Of a stretch of 64,000 nucleotides of DNA, positions 35,141 to 46,054 are shown piece after piece. The stretch spans positions 3,814,595-3,878,594 of the forward strand of contig NW_003314265.1 in assembly GCF_000143415.4 (NCBI RefSeq), read 5' to 3'. The position numbers and the translations under genes were made by a program. Each line of letters opens with the position of its first letter. The first letter of the stretch is position 1. The DNA comes from Selaginella moellendorffii (Eukaryota > Streptophyta > Lycopodiopsida > Selaginellales > Selaginellaceae). The notes under the pieces are model-generated. The model had not been told where the DNA came from. It worked only from the letters and a program-made list of their open reading frames with translations, and did not search any database.

Positions 35141-36637
35141 ATGGCTATGGCAATGGCCGCCGCGGCGCCTCGCACGGTCCAGGCGCTCGAATGCGGGGCC
35201 TCCGGCAGCGAGCTTCCTCGCATTGCGAGAATATCGGCCCGGCTTCCATCTAGAAAGGGTTTTAGGGGTTTAGCGGTCGCGGCGAGAATGCGCAGGAATT
35301 CGCCGCTCGTTCGATGTGCCGCGGCGCAATCTGCGTCGGCATCGCCCCGGCCGGCAATGCAGCCGCGATTCATCCAGCACAAGCAGGAGGCCTTCTGGTT
35401 CTACCGCTTCTTGTCGATAATCTACGACCACATCATCAATCCGGGGCACTGGACCGAGGACATGAGGGATGATGCGCTCGAGCCGGCGGATCTGAGCGAC
35501 CGGAACTTGGTGGTGGTGGATGTTGGCGGTGGCACCGGATTCACGACGCTGGGGATTGTCAAGCATGTGGACGCCAGGAATGTTACCATTTTGGATCAGT
35601 CGCCACACCAGTTGGCCAAGGCCAAGGAGAAGGAGCCGCTCAAGGAGTGCAAGATCATCGAAGGGGACGCGGAGGATCTTCCTTTCGAGACCGACTACGC
35701 CGATCGATACGTTTCTGCTGGGAGGTAAGCTTTTTCTTGTGCACTTTTCTTCCTCCATGGTTTTTTTTCTTGGAGCATACAGTGTTTTCTGTGTATTGGA
35801 TGCATGCATGGAGCTTTTTTTCCTGGCAGGATCACGGGATCTAGTTTGTACTGGATCTTGTCAGCCATTCCATGTTTTAGATTTGCGCGAGATCAGATCG
35901 TCTGCTGCTTTACGTGATCAAAGTGATCTTGCGTGACTGTGGATCGGTGCCTTTAGTTCTTTAGTTTTTCACGTGAGACCACCGTTTGGCTTCATGGCAT
36001 GGATCACTGTTCTGGGATTTCCTGCTGACTTGAAGCCTGCATCAAGGATTTACTGCTAAACGGTGAAAGGTCTGACTTTGATCGAAACTTTCTTCTTTCT
36101 CTGCAGCATAGAGTACTGGCCCGACCCTCAGCGAGGCATCAAAGAGGCCTACCGCGTGCTCAAGAAAGGTGGAAAGGCGTGCTTGATCGGTCCCGTCCAC
36201 CCCACCTTCTGGCTCTCGCGCTTCTTCGCGGATATGTGGATGCTCTTCCCCAAGGAGGAAGAGTACATAGACTGGTTCACCAAGGCAGGCTTCCAGGACG
36301 TGCAGCTCAAGAGGATTGGACCCAAATGGTACCGGGGCGTGAGGAGGCACGGATTGATCATGGGCTGCTCGGTAACCGGCGTGAAACCAGAAGCTGGCGA
36401 CTCTCCTCTGGATGTAAGTTTTGCTGTGCTCTTTGGCTTAAGTTTTGTGTTGATCTTTTCTCTGTTTTGTTGATCTTCCAGCTTGGTCCCAAGGCCGAGG
36501 ACGTTCAAGCTCCCAGCAATCCTCTAACGTTCTTCTTCCGGTTCCTCGTTGGGGGGATTGCTTCACTCTATTTCGTGCTGGTTCCCATTTACATGTGGCT
36601 CAAGGATTTGATCACTCCAAAGGGTCAACCTATCTAA
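35141..36637 (+). CDS. VTE3: MPBQ/MSBQ methyltransferase, chloroplast
   Basis: Methylates 2-methyl-6-phytyl- and 2-methyl-6-solanesyl-benzoquinol in the plastid inner envelope, for tocopherol and plastoquinone synthesis. Exons 35141-35724, 36107-36413 and 36482-36637; 348 residues. The first ~65 residues are Ala/Arg/Ser-rich with no acidic cluster, a chloroplast transit peptide. Then comes QPRFIQHKQEAFWFYRFLSI and the SAM motif VVVDVGGGTGFTTLGI, followed by DAEDLPFETDYADRYVSAGS, IEYWPDPQRGIKEAYRVLK and GPKWYRGVRRHGLIMGCSV. A C-terminal hydrophobic anchor (FLVGGIASLYFVLVPIYMWL) fits the known inner-envelope location. The first intron is 382 nt, long for this window. Confidence 0.96.
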
Positions 36638-36760
36638 ATCCTCATGTTTTTTGGTTTTTTCTGTAAGATCTATCACTGTAAGCGTTGCGATATTTTTGTG
36701 ATTGCATTATCCTTCTTGGAAAACATTTCGTTCACTATGCTACAAGTGATGAATCGGGTG

Positions 36761-37831
36761 TCACCTGCGAAAACAGCCCAGGATCATGTTCTTCATCATT
36801 GACAGCATGAATTTCAAACCCGCAGTGCCACCGGGGAAATACGATAACACGTAGTATAGCAACGCTAAAATCTGCAAGGCTCGACTCAAGCTCTGATGGA
36901 GTAGACAAAAACAGGAGCTTGATTACCTCAATACCGGAGAAAAGCAAACAAAGAAGATAGCTGTGCATGATCACGGACGAGTAAATCGCTCCCACCATGC
37001 TTCCTACAAACGCAACAGAGAAGGGTAGTCTCTGCAAAAGCAAACTCGCAGAGCTCAGCTCACAGCGCAAGAGTAGAAACATGGAGCTCATTCACCTCTT
37101 AGTTTGTTTCCAAGTAGATTAACCCGACGATCGGTACCTCTTTCGACATCATGTGTGCGAGCTGGGCTCTGGGGCCTTTCAAGGCGAAGAAGGAACCGAT
37201 GACAAGGCAGCTGCCGAGGGAAAAGCACGAGGCAAACTTGGCGGGCATGAGAACGATGAGCGGCAAAAACATGACGAGAGAGATGAAGATGAAGAAGCAG
37301 CCGGCTCCGAGCATGATGCTGAAGTAGAGCAGCTGGTTTCGCGATGGCAAGCCGCCTGTGGCAGCCGTCTGGACGTTCCCAGGCAAATTTGTCACCCTCG
37401 TAGTCACCCTGGAAGAAAAACATTTAGAGCTAAAGATCTGATCAAGAGAAAAAAGAGAAGAAAAAAAAAGAAAAAAAAAAAAAATAGAGCTAATGATCTG
37501 ATCCAAAGGATGCGAGCAAAGCAAATGCTACTTAAAATCCAAGAACAGTAACGCATGAAGCAGCAAGAATGCTCTGAAGCTACTGAAAGGAGCAAGAGCT
37601 AATCATCCATTCTAGATGGAAAGATCCACTAGAGGAGCTAAAAGCTTGGAAAATTTTGAGAACTTACGTGTTAAACGCGGATCTAAACGCCCCCGCCTCT
37701 TGGTCGTGGCTGACAGTAGCAGCGGCCGATCCTCCTCCTCCCATGGCATAGGCCTTCCAATCCGAGAGAAGCGATGGCGTCTCGGCGGCCGCCACAGGCG
37801 CCGCCTGGGCGCCGCCTCCAAACTGGAACAT
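36761..37831 (-). CDS. SFT2: SFT2-like vesicle transport protein
   Basis: Tetraspanning Golgi protein of the GOT1/SFT2 family, linked to endosome-to-Golgi vesicle fusion. Exons 37831-37668, 37408-37138, 37031-36927 and 36871-36761; 216 residues. The cytosolic N-terminus is Gly/Ala-rich. Signatures are GLPSRNQLLYFSIMLGAGCF, LPLIVLMPAKFASCFSLGS, FFALKGPRAQLAHMMSKERL, PFSVAFVGSMVGAIYSSV and SYFPGGTAGLKFMLSMM. Four hydrophobic segments are visible. A poly-A/AAG tract (about 37447-37484) lies in the first intron. The start is set by the frame of the first exon; two longer upstream frames in the same exon do not splice. Confidence 0.93.
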
Positions 37832-38136
37832 TCCTCCTCTTCCCTCCTGGAAATTCCTCCAGCGCTAGCGCCGATCGAATCCTCTCTTCCGCCGATCGAT
37901 CCAGAAGCGGCATTTGCGCGACGCCATGGAGGGAAGAAAGACGAGAAAAGAAATCAGGGTTCACGCCTTCTCCTCGTGCCAAATAAGCCCTAGATGCCAC
38001 GTGCTGATCGGCCATTCGCCACTCTTCTGGGGTTTAGGGTTCTTTGCGAATGGAGGAGGACGCTGGATCTTGGGAGGTATGCGGAGGCTAGAATGCGAAT
38101 CGCTGGGGGAGATTTGAGGGAAGAATCTCTCGTTCC

Positions 38137-40680
38137 ATGGTTAGAGGCAGCGGCAGATCGTGGAGGATCACGCTCAAGGATAAATTGACGGCTTCCGAGG
38201 TCACGAAGATTCTCCAGCAGCGGGATTGGGAGCAGCAGCTCGAGGGGATCCTCTCCGAAGGAAGACGAAAAGAAGGAAGAGGAAGAGCCGCCGACGAAGA
38301 AGGAAGGAAGAAAATCTCAGGAGAAATCTCCAAAGAAGAGAGGAAAGATTTGCCTGGAGGAGGAAAGAGAGAGTTCTTAGTAAGAAGGAAGGGGAAGCCT
38401 TGGCTAACGAGCAACGTCGTCAGCGCGGTGCTGTGGAGCAATGCAAAGCGCAACACTGGAGTAGACGCGGAGACTCTGCTTGGATTCTACAGATGGGCCG
38501 AGAAGAAAGCTTCCATCGGTGGGAGCTGGCAAGCGCTCCACTGCCTCTTCCCGGTGCTCTTCAAGGCTGGCTTGAGCGTGGAAGTTGGCAGAGTCGCGAG
38601 GCCGCTTTTCAACAGTGGTTTGAGGCCGAACTTGGCCATCTGCTCGATCATGATCCGGGGCTCCGTGGCTAGCAGGGATCTGGAGAACGCCCGGGTGATG
38701 ATCGAGAGTGTGGTTTCCCGAGGACGAACGACGCTCCCTGCCAGTGACTTCAAGTTTATCATCAAGGCCTTTTGCAAGCTCGAGAAGATGGAGAGTGTGC
38801 TTCGGTACTTTGCCTGGATGGTTGATGCTCACGGGCCGGACGAGGTGACTTTGAGAGTCGTCATGGTGGCTCTTTGCGAGAGAAAGATGGTGGAGGAAGC
38901 GTTTGAGATTTACGAGACGGTGGCGGACAGAGGCTACCCCGTGGGTGATACGATCGTCGGTATCTTGGTCGGGGGCATTTTATCTTCCAGGCCGCTCACG
39001 GAGGTCTACGCTCTGTTCGACATGCTAAGCACCGGAGGAGACATTGCTTTGGACGCGTCCACTCTTCGGACGATAAGGGACCGCGTGCTGCTCCAGGAAC
39101 GCAAAGTTCATGCTGCCGAGAGAGAACTCGGCTTTTCGGACACCGAGCTCTGGAGGTCACTTGAGAGATTGAAGGCGAGAGGCTTCGAGCCGACGTTACC
39201 AGTTGTGTTCCAGAACGTGTGCCACAGAATACAAGCGTGGCACGCCAACGAGCTCCTGCGACTGCTGCTCGAGAAAGGTATGGTTTTCGAGAGCCAGGTA
39301 TACGAGATCGTCATTGAGTCACTCTGCAAAGCGGGGTACCCCGACGACGGGCTTGTTCTCCTCAAAGAGATGGCTCTTCGGCGAGTTATACCGGGAGCAG
39401 CAACTTTCAACACTGTTGCGGATGGTTTTGCGAAAGCCGGACGCTTGGAACAAGTGAAAGAAGTTTACCAGGGCATGATGGAGGCTGGGTATACGCTTCG
39501 AGCGTCTGGCTATGGCATCCTCATTTCGTGCCTGTGCAAAGTCGGCAACTTTGACGAGGCTTACAAGCTTCTTGACACGATGCGGCTAAAACGATTCAAG
39601 CGGAAAGCCATCGCTTACAGCACGATTATCAACTGGCTGTGCAAGCTCAACCGGGTGGAAGAAGCTCGAGAGCTGATTGAGAAGATGGCACGCTACGCCC
39701 CTCCAGACGCTCTCACGTATGGGCCTATTGTCGAGCGGCTGTGCAAGACGAAGAGGATCGACGATGCACTGGCCACTGTGGAGGAGATGGCGACGAGAGG
39801 TATAAAGCCGGATGCTTTCATATACAACTTTGTCCTGAGTGGACTCTGCCAGGAGGAGAAAGTGGAGGAGGCACGCTTGCTTTTCGAGAAGATGGTGAAG
39901 CAACGGATCAACCCCAACGTCGTGACTTACAACACCCTGATCAACGGCCTCTGCAAGGCCTGGCGGATCGAGACGGCTTACGAGCTGTTCAAAGAGATGG
40001 CCGGGAAAGGATACGTTCCAACGGAGGTGTCTTACAACACTCTCATCGACGGGTTTTGCAAGAAGAAGGATCTGGTCGCTGCGAAGGACGTTTTTGACAA
40101 GATGGTCCGCAGTAACTGCGTCCCAAACGTGGTCACGTACACGACTCTGATCGACGGGCTTTCGAAGTCGGGCAAGGTGCAAGCAGCAGCCGAAGTCCTG
40201 GACGGCATGGTGAAGAAAGGGGTCACTCCGAATGTTGCGACGTACAGCTGCCTCATCGATGGTTTCTGCAAGGTGCGGAGAGTGGACGAGGCGCACAAGC
40301 TCCTCGAGCAGATGGTCACACAGGGGATCGCTCCGACGGTCGTGACTTACAACATCCTTCTCAACAGCCTCTGCCGCGCGGACAAGCTCGAGGACGCGTT
40401 CAAGCTCTTCCGGGGCATGGCACAGAGACGGTGTCACCCGACGGTGGTGACTTACAACACCTTGCTGAGAGCTCTGTGCCACCACAAGCAACTCGATGGA
40501 GCTCACAGGTTGTACGCCGAGATGATCGCCAAGGGATGTCCCCCCGACGCGATAACGTATGACACGCTCGCTTGGGGGTTGACCAGAGCTGGGAAGGTTC
40601 ACGAGGCGCAGGAACTCATGGAAAAGATGAAACTTACGAAACGCAATCCCTTCGGTCGAAGCTCACAAGGAAAGGCATAG
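38137..40680 (+). CDS. P-class pentatricopeptide repeat protein
   Basis: Single-exon protein of 847 residues. Residues about 1-25 are Arg/Lys/Ser-rich and could target an organelle. Residues 40-90 are a charged Glu/Lys/Arg low-complexity stretch. From about residue 120 on, and without gaps from about residue 400 to 840, there are consecutive 35-residue P-type motifs such as VVTYNTLINGLCKAWRIETA and VVTYTTLIDGLSKSGKVQAA. Such proteins bind organellar transcripts to protect, splice or promote translation. The fifth-residue N (TYNTLI, TYTTLI, TYSCLI) and last-residue N/D codes are readable for target prediction. No SMR or other C-terminal domain follows. It is divergent from SFT2 with 305 bp between starts. 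Confidence 0.95.
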   Translation: MVRGSGRSWRITLKDKLTASEVTKILQQRDWEQQLEGILSEGRRKEGRGRAADEEGRKKISGEISKEERKDLPGGGKREFLVRRKGKPWLTSNVVSAVLWSNAKRNTGVDAETLLGFYRWAEKKASIGGSWQALHCLFPVLFKAGLSVEVGRVARPLFNSGLRPNLAICSIMIRGSVASRDLENARVMIESVVSRGRTTLPASDFKFIIKAFCKLEKMESVLRYFAWMVDAHGPDEVTLRVVMVALCERKMVEEAFEIYETVADRGYPVGDTIVGILVGGILSSRPLTEVYALFDMLSTGGDIALDASTLRTIRDRVLLQERKVHAAERELGFSDTELWRSLERLKARGFEPTLPVVFQNVCHRIQAWHANELLRLLLEKGMVFESQVYEIVIESLCKAGYPDDGLVLLKEMALRRVIPGAATFNTVADGFAKAGRLEQVKEVYQGMMEAGYTLRASGYGILISCLCKVGNFDEAYKLLDTMRLKRFKRKAIAYSTIINWLCKLNRVEEARELIEKMARYAPPDALTYGPIVERLCKTKRIDDALATVEEMATRGIKPDAFIYNFVLSGLCQEEKVEEARLLFEKMVKQRINPNVVTYNTLINGLCKAWRIETAYELFKEMAGKGYVPTEVSYNTLIDGFCKKKDLVAAKDVFDKMVRSNCVPNVVTYTTLIDGLSKSGKVQAAAEVLDGMVKKGVTPNVATYSCLIDGFCKVRRVDEAHKLLEQMVTQGIAPTVVTYNILLNSLCRADKLEDAFKLFRGMAQRRCHPTVVTYNTLLRALCHHKQLDGAHRLYAEMIAKGCPPDAITYDTLAWGLTRAGKVHEAQELMEKMKLTKRNPFGRSSQGKA

Positions 40681-41062
40681 GAACAAGGTACTTCTTCTCT
40701 ACTTCTAACCGGTTTACTTGTCGAAGCTCACACTTCTTCTCTACTTAGTTTTCTTTTTCTGCACGACTAATGCTTCGTTTTAGATGGCTGTGGCGAAGAG
40801 CATGCTCGTGATCGCGACTGGATTTACTCGTTTTGCTATCGGTGAACAACTTTCTTCTTAGACAATCCAGCCAACTTTCCGCGACAAGCTGAGGTTCCGT
40901 ATTGCTGGCGTAACTTGAGGGTCCATTGCTACGCTAGTGGACCGTCGACTAAGCATTCTTTTAGTTGCGTTTCCAGGATTTCCTTGCGAAATTCCTAGAG
41001 CTTTCCCAGCAAGCTTAGGGGATCTATAAGAGAGGCTCCTTGCTCGCTCATCTGCGGGAGGA
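40681..41062. other. PPR-CML spacer
   Basis: About 0.4 kb, PPR 3' UTR followed by the promoter of the EF-hand gene. No RNA, repeat or gene recognised. Confidence 0.45.
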
Positions 41063-41832
41063 ATGAGGAAGTCTGGTGGCCACTCGGTGCAGAAGTCGAA
41101 GACGGTGGGACCTCCGCCGCAGCAGAAGCGAACGAGCTCAACTCAAGCCGCCTCTCCAAGCTCGGATTTTTCTCCAGGCTACGGATCACAGCAGCAGGAA
41201 GGGATTTGCGAGTTCCAGGATGTGCTCGACTTGCTGCAGAGAAAGGGTAAGGCGTGCTCGTTTCATTCGTTTTTCTTCCTTTCGCTAAGTGTAGCACGAC
41301 TTTGTGAATCCCAGGAAGAAAGACGAGCAAGAAGGAATTGGGTAAGGCTCTCGAGTCGCTGGGCTACAACGCTACGCAGGAGGAGCTCCAAGAGATGATC
41401 GACGGCGTCACTGCCGGAAGCGACGATCCCTGCCCTGTCGATATCTCATACTTCATGGAGTTAATAGCCAAAAAGATGAAGGTAACTTTAGCCATATGCT
41501 CACGAGGAAACTGAAAATTTCGTCTTTTGGGAGTGTCCCACAGGATGAAGATTCGTCCGTGAGATTGAGAGAAGCGTTCGCGAACTTCGACAAGGATAAG
41601 AACGGATTCATCTCGGCATCAGAGGTTCCGTGACAGATTTTTCTTTCTCAAACTTCCGTGCTAATTGGATCCTCCAAATCTTTTTTCGCAGCTCTCGAAT
41701 GTGCTCAAGACGATGGGCCAAGACCTGACTGACAAGGATTTGGATCGGATGATCGAGCTCGCTGACATCGACGGTGACGGCCAAGTAAACTACGAAGAAT
41801 TTGTGAACATGATGATGGCCAGGAATGAATAG
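41063..41832 (+). CDS. calmodulin-like EF-hand protein
   Basis: Exons 41063-41246, 41315-41481, 41544-41624 and 41692-41832; 190 residues. A ~45-residue Ser/Pro/Gln-rich extension is followed by two EF-hand pairs. The C-terminal pair is canonical: [17 protein letters not shown] (loop [12 protein letters not shown]) and [18 protein letters not shown]. In the N-terminal half the helices are present ([20 protein letters not shown]) but the two Ca2+ loops are shortened or lack the acidic ligands, so only two sites should bind calcium. This resembles calmodulin-like or centrin-like sensors; the target is unknown. Confidence 0.88.
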
Positions 41833-42269
41833 GAGTTAACAGGTGGTGGAATATTCTCTCCCGCGTTTGGAATGGATATTCCGGTAGCTCTTTTAAAGCA
41901 TATTCTGGTCCGGCGTGGTACATTCTGTTGTGTCCTCTTTTACAGGGCGTGGGCGATTTAAACCAAACGGGAGTGGGCGTCAAGAAAAACATTTGCCCAT
42001 GGCTATGGTTGATGCGTGAAGCGAGGATTGCTGGAGGATTAGGGTTAGGGCTTTTGCGCAGCGGGGGAGTGGCGAGCAGCTCGATCGGTGGCCCGGCGCA
42101 TGCGCTGTGATGAGAAATCCGCCCCGTTGCCCCGCAGCCGGACCGGACGGAGGTAATTTCTTGCCGGCGCCGCTAGATCCATGCGCGACAAGCTACATTC
42201 TCGCGCTGTGGCGCCGCTAAGCTGGCAATGCGGGTAGATCTCACGGATCTATAGCTGCCTGGGCGAGAA
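41833..42269. other. CML-TULP spacer
   Basis: About 0.44 kb, becoming GC-rich toward the Tubby-like gene. A double telobox-like GGATTAGGGTTAGGGC (about 42038-42053) lies about 220 bp upstream of that start codon. No gene recognised. Confidence 0.45.
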
Positions 42270-43822
42270 ATGTCGTTTAAGAATTTCATCCGGGACATCC
42301 AGGAGCTCAAGGGCGGGATTGGCAGCATCTCCAGGCGGAGCTTCGAGGTGAGGCTGTCGCAGCCCCAGCAGCAGCCACACCACAGGTCTCGCTCCTCGTC
42401 GCTCGCCTCTGTCGGTGGCGATCCAGCGGCGCCGCCGGATCACAGGAATGAGATGTCTCGGCAGAGCTGCTGGGCCAACATGCCGCCGGAATTGCTGCGA
42501 GACATCATCCAGAGGCTCGAGTCGAGCGACAACGTGTGGCCGTCGCGGAAGAACGTGGTTGCATGCGCTGCCGTGTGTAGCACCTGGAGGGAGATCACCA
42601 AAGAGCTTGTCAAGTCCCCGGAGCTCTCTGGAAAGCTCACCTTTCCAGTCTCCCTCAAACAGGTAATTCATTCCTTCCTCTGTGCATTGTCTCTTCTTCT
42701 CTTCCTTTTTGTTTCCAGTGTTTGCTCGATTCTAACTTTGCTGGATTGGAACTTGTGGCTTGTCTCTGTGTTTGTGTAGCCTGGGCCAAGGGATGCAACA
42801 GTTCAGTGCTACATCGAACGGGACAGGACGACTGCTACATACAGGCTGTTCCTGGGCTTGACACCAAGTATGTCTTCTCTTTCCTGGACAGCTCTCGCGA
42901 AGTTGGTTGAGATTGTCTTTTGCTTTTGGTGGTCTCAGCACTGACGGAAAACGGGAAATTCTTGCTGGCCGCAAGGAAGTCGAGGCGGGCGACCAGCACT
43001 GACTACATCATCTCGATCGACCCCGAGGACATGTCTCGGGGCAGCAGCAGCTGCGTTGGAAAGCTGAGGTAGTACTGAAGTTTTCCTCCGCCGCGTGTTT
43101 ACGTTGTTTTTAATCACAGGTCAAACTTCCTGGGCACAAAGTTCGCGATCTACGACACACAACCGCCCCACAGCGGTGCGATCGCGTCAACAAATCGTGC
43201 AGGCCGCCGAGTTGCTGCAAAACAGGTGTCCCCGAAGGTCCCCGCGGGAAGTTACAACGTTGCGCACATATCCTACGAGCTCAACGTGCTGGGTACGAGG
43301 GGTCCGAGACGCATGCAGTGTACTCTCCACGCAGTCGGTGCCGTGTCCATGGACTCCGACTCGGAAGGCATGGCAGTACCGGCCTCCACGGAGCTGTCCG
43401 GCCACCACGCCGACGACTCCTCCTCCTTCACCTTCATGTCCGCAAAGCCCAGCGCCGCAGCCCCGGTGGCCGACGACGCCGTCGGCGAGCCCGGCTTGAG
43501 CAGCAGCGGCGGCGATCGGTACGTGAAGGGCGATCCTCTGGTGCTCAAGAACAAGTCTCCCAGGTGGCACGATCAACTCCAGTGCTGGTGTCTCAACTTC
43601 CGGGGCCGGGTCACTGTTGCTTCCGTGAAGAACTTCCAGCTGGTGGCAGCGGCGGATCAACCTCCGGCTCCTGTTTGCCAGGGCGAGCAGGACAAAGTCC
43701 TGCTCCAGTTTGGGAAGATTGGTAAGGACATGTTTACGATGGATTACAGGTACCCGCTCTCGGCATTCCAGGCGTTTGCTATCTGTTTAAGCAGCTTTGA
43801 TACGAAGCTGGCTTGCGAGTAG
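42270..43822 (+). CDS. TULP: Tubby-like F-box protein
   Basis: Plant TULPs join an F-box (SKP1 binding, ubiquitin ligase substrate receptor) to a phosphoinositide-binding Tubby domain at the plasma membrane. Exons 42270-42662, 42780-42867, 42939-43068 and 43120-43822; 437 residues. It starts [20 protein letters not shown], the conserved plant TULP N-terminus. The F-box is [19 protein letters not shown] to CSTWREI. The Tubby domain has [61 protein letters not shown] and [17 protein letters not shown]. It ends at the canonical [17 protein letters not shown] Ser/Ala-rich insert in the Tubby domain (about residues 285-325) is typical of plant members. Confidence 0.97.
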
Positions 43823-44094
43823 CCAGCCATTGCTGGGCGCCTTGCTATTGCTACACAGGTACTGGTTGTAGTTCGTTTTTCTAGTTTTTTTCTCGTGTAG
43901 AACTTGTAAGCTGATATTCATCTTTAAAACTCCCTTTCTTTTCTTCGTCTTTTTTCTTTCATGTGTATCATGTTTGAGTCACTTCAAGCCAAGAAGAAAG
44001 ACAAATAGTCCAATCCAAACCTTATATATACAAAAAAAAACCTCTCGGCCAAGCAAGATGGGAGATTGCCCCACAAGAGCTCTCACAAGAGCTC

Positions 44095-45702
44095 TCACGT
44101 TGCTGCGAGACAAGTGGTGGACACTCGTCCATTTTCGTTGGAAACTCGTCCATTGTCGTTGTCCCTTGTTGTGTCGCTTGTGTCCGGCGTTCCAGAACTT
44201 CCACCGGAGGTATCGCTGCCTGCATTCTCGCTTGCTTGATTGGAATTGGAACAGTGTCCACCATTCGTGGTACCCGTAGTAGTAGTGGTAGTAGCGGCAG
44301 TAGCAGTGGCAGTAGTGATCGTAGTTGTAGAAGTAGTGGAGTATCTTAAAACTTGCGATGTTCTAGCACTTGGAGGAAACTGGAACGAAGCCGAAGTTAA
44401 CGGTGACGGTGGCGGGGAGAACCTCCGCTTTTTGGATCTGTCGTTCCGCCTAGACGAGGAAGGATTCCCTGACAACCTGAACATCGCTTTATTACCGCAT
44501 CACGACAACAGGAGCTTGGTTCTTTGTGATTTACCTGTCTCGTCGTTTAGCCAGGAATCTCTGTAGCGATGCACTTCTGACCTGTGGAAGCCCTGCTCAG
44601 GGTCAGGAGACAAAAATCCTTGCATAGAAAAGCACACCAAGTACCAGGTTCCGTGCAGCTTTCGTCGGGTAGAGCTGAACCCGAGCTTAGATATATTTGA
44701 GGAGCTTGTTGGTGCTGCATCGGGTACTTTTGCGTGGCTTCGGTTTGTTGGTTAAGCTCTCGTTGTTGTTGTTGTTGTTGTTGGGTTGCACTCGTAAACG
44801 GCGGATGGCCAGGCACTGAACTTGTCGGAACGTGAAACGTTTTACTCGCGGCAAGAAGCATTATAGCTTGTGCCTGTTAAACTGATGTCATGCTTTGAAA
44901 AAATCGATGGCAACAAACACGCTTTCGCTGACCTTGTCAAGCGGGACATCGTCGTACACGTTCACAATACCGGAGTAGAAAATGGTCAGCTGGGCACTGT
45001 GAGGCTTTGTCGTTGACGCGGGTTTAGAACTAAACAGCCAAGAGTGGTGTAAGACTACTTGTCAAAGCAAACTTGCCTACCTCAGCGGGTTACGTTTCGC
45101 ATCGGGATTGAGAACTGATAACGTCGGGGCAAGAGATCCAAAGCATCCGGCGAGCGGCCTAGGATCAGAGGCGTTGTTAGATGGACAAGAATCTGGCATG
45201 CTTTGCTGAGAGACCTTGTCCAGTAATTGTTTGGTGTGACCAGCAGCAGCTGCTTCAGCCGGAGGGGCCTGCAAGGAAAGAAGAAGAATAAAAGGATCTC
45301 TCGGACTAAACTTCCAAGGATTCGCGATATGCTTACGTTCGCGGCACTTCCCGGGTTCTTGGAGGAAGGGCCTACCGGATTGGAAGGACAAAGCAAACTC
45401 CTCAAAGACAGCACTTGCTGGATCGCCTGTGCCTTGTTCCAAGACGGCCTGCGCATTCCTAGCAAGTAGCAAAGAAAAACCATCAAAATAATTCCCCACA
45501 AAGAAGAGAAGAGACACACGAGCTTACCCCGTTCCTTGAGATAGCGTCTACAGTCCTCCCGCGTGAGCTGCCTGATATCCAGCTCCGTGAGCTCCTCCAG
45601 CGGCCTGAGAGGCGCGGGCACCTCGGCCGCCGCGGCTGGAGCAGGATTACCGGTGACCGCGACGCCATTGCTAGAACCGCAACCTAGAATCGAGGCCGCC
45701 AT
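44095..45702 (-). CDS. TIFY4: TIFY4/PEAPOD transcriptional regulator
   Basis: PEAPOD proteins recruit NINJA-type repressors and limit meristemoid proliferation in leaves. Exons 45702-45528, 45458-45337, 45268-45081, 44996-44933, 44873-44645, 44592-44535 and 44476-44095; 405 residues. In order: the N-terminal PPD domain (LEELTELDIRQLTREDCRRY, then GMRRPSWNKAQAIQQVL), the TIFY motif with following helix (TIFYSGIVNVYDDVPLDKAQ), a poly-Gln run of seven, and a divergent Jas motif (RSASLQRFLAKRRDR). The acceptor at 44593 is the only one that gives the Jas frame. The tail contains a Thr/Ala-rich run from an ACT/ACC triplet expansion (about 44272-44345) and an Asn/Ser-rich end. TIFY4 is absent from grasses, so this also argues against a grass source. 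Confidence 0.95.
44272..44345. repeat. imperfect trinucleotide repeat in TIFY4 last exon
   Basis: GTA/GTG/GCA triplets on the plus strand encode a Thr/Ala-rich run in the minus-strand protein. Likely length-polymorphic. Confidence 0.7.
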
Positions 45703-46054
45703 GGGAGGCGCAATGCTGCTGTGGAGAATGCAAGGGATGTTAGCCTAGAAATCGCCCCGCCGGAGCCGAGAAGACGCCGAATTGGGGAGACGAGCTCGCC
45801 GAGGATGAAAGCGCGCATCCATAGAGATTAAAATTAGGGCGGCTTTAAGCCGGCCACGTCAACCGTGGGATCCGCGCGCCACGTGGCAGTACAGCCCATT
45901 CCGAATATCCGATATATCCACGACACGCTGTTTACCCATTCCTACTTGTCAAACGACACGCTATGTACCCTTCCCTACGTGGCGATTGGACACATCTGGG
46001 CCGTCCATCGCCGCTTCATATGGTTCTCCTTTTAATTTTTTTTCTCGCCATTCA

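Noticed and set aside
39586-40602. 338-codon open frame on the minus strand inside the P-class PPR gene
   Set aside because: It mirrors the repeated PPR codons; its apparent repeats are the antisense of conserved TYNTLI/GLCK blocks, and there is no splice or start context.
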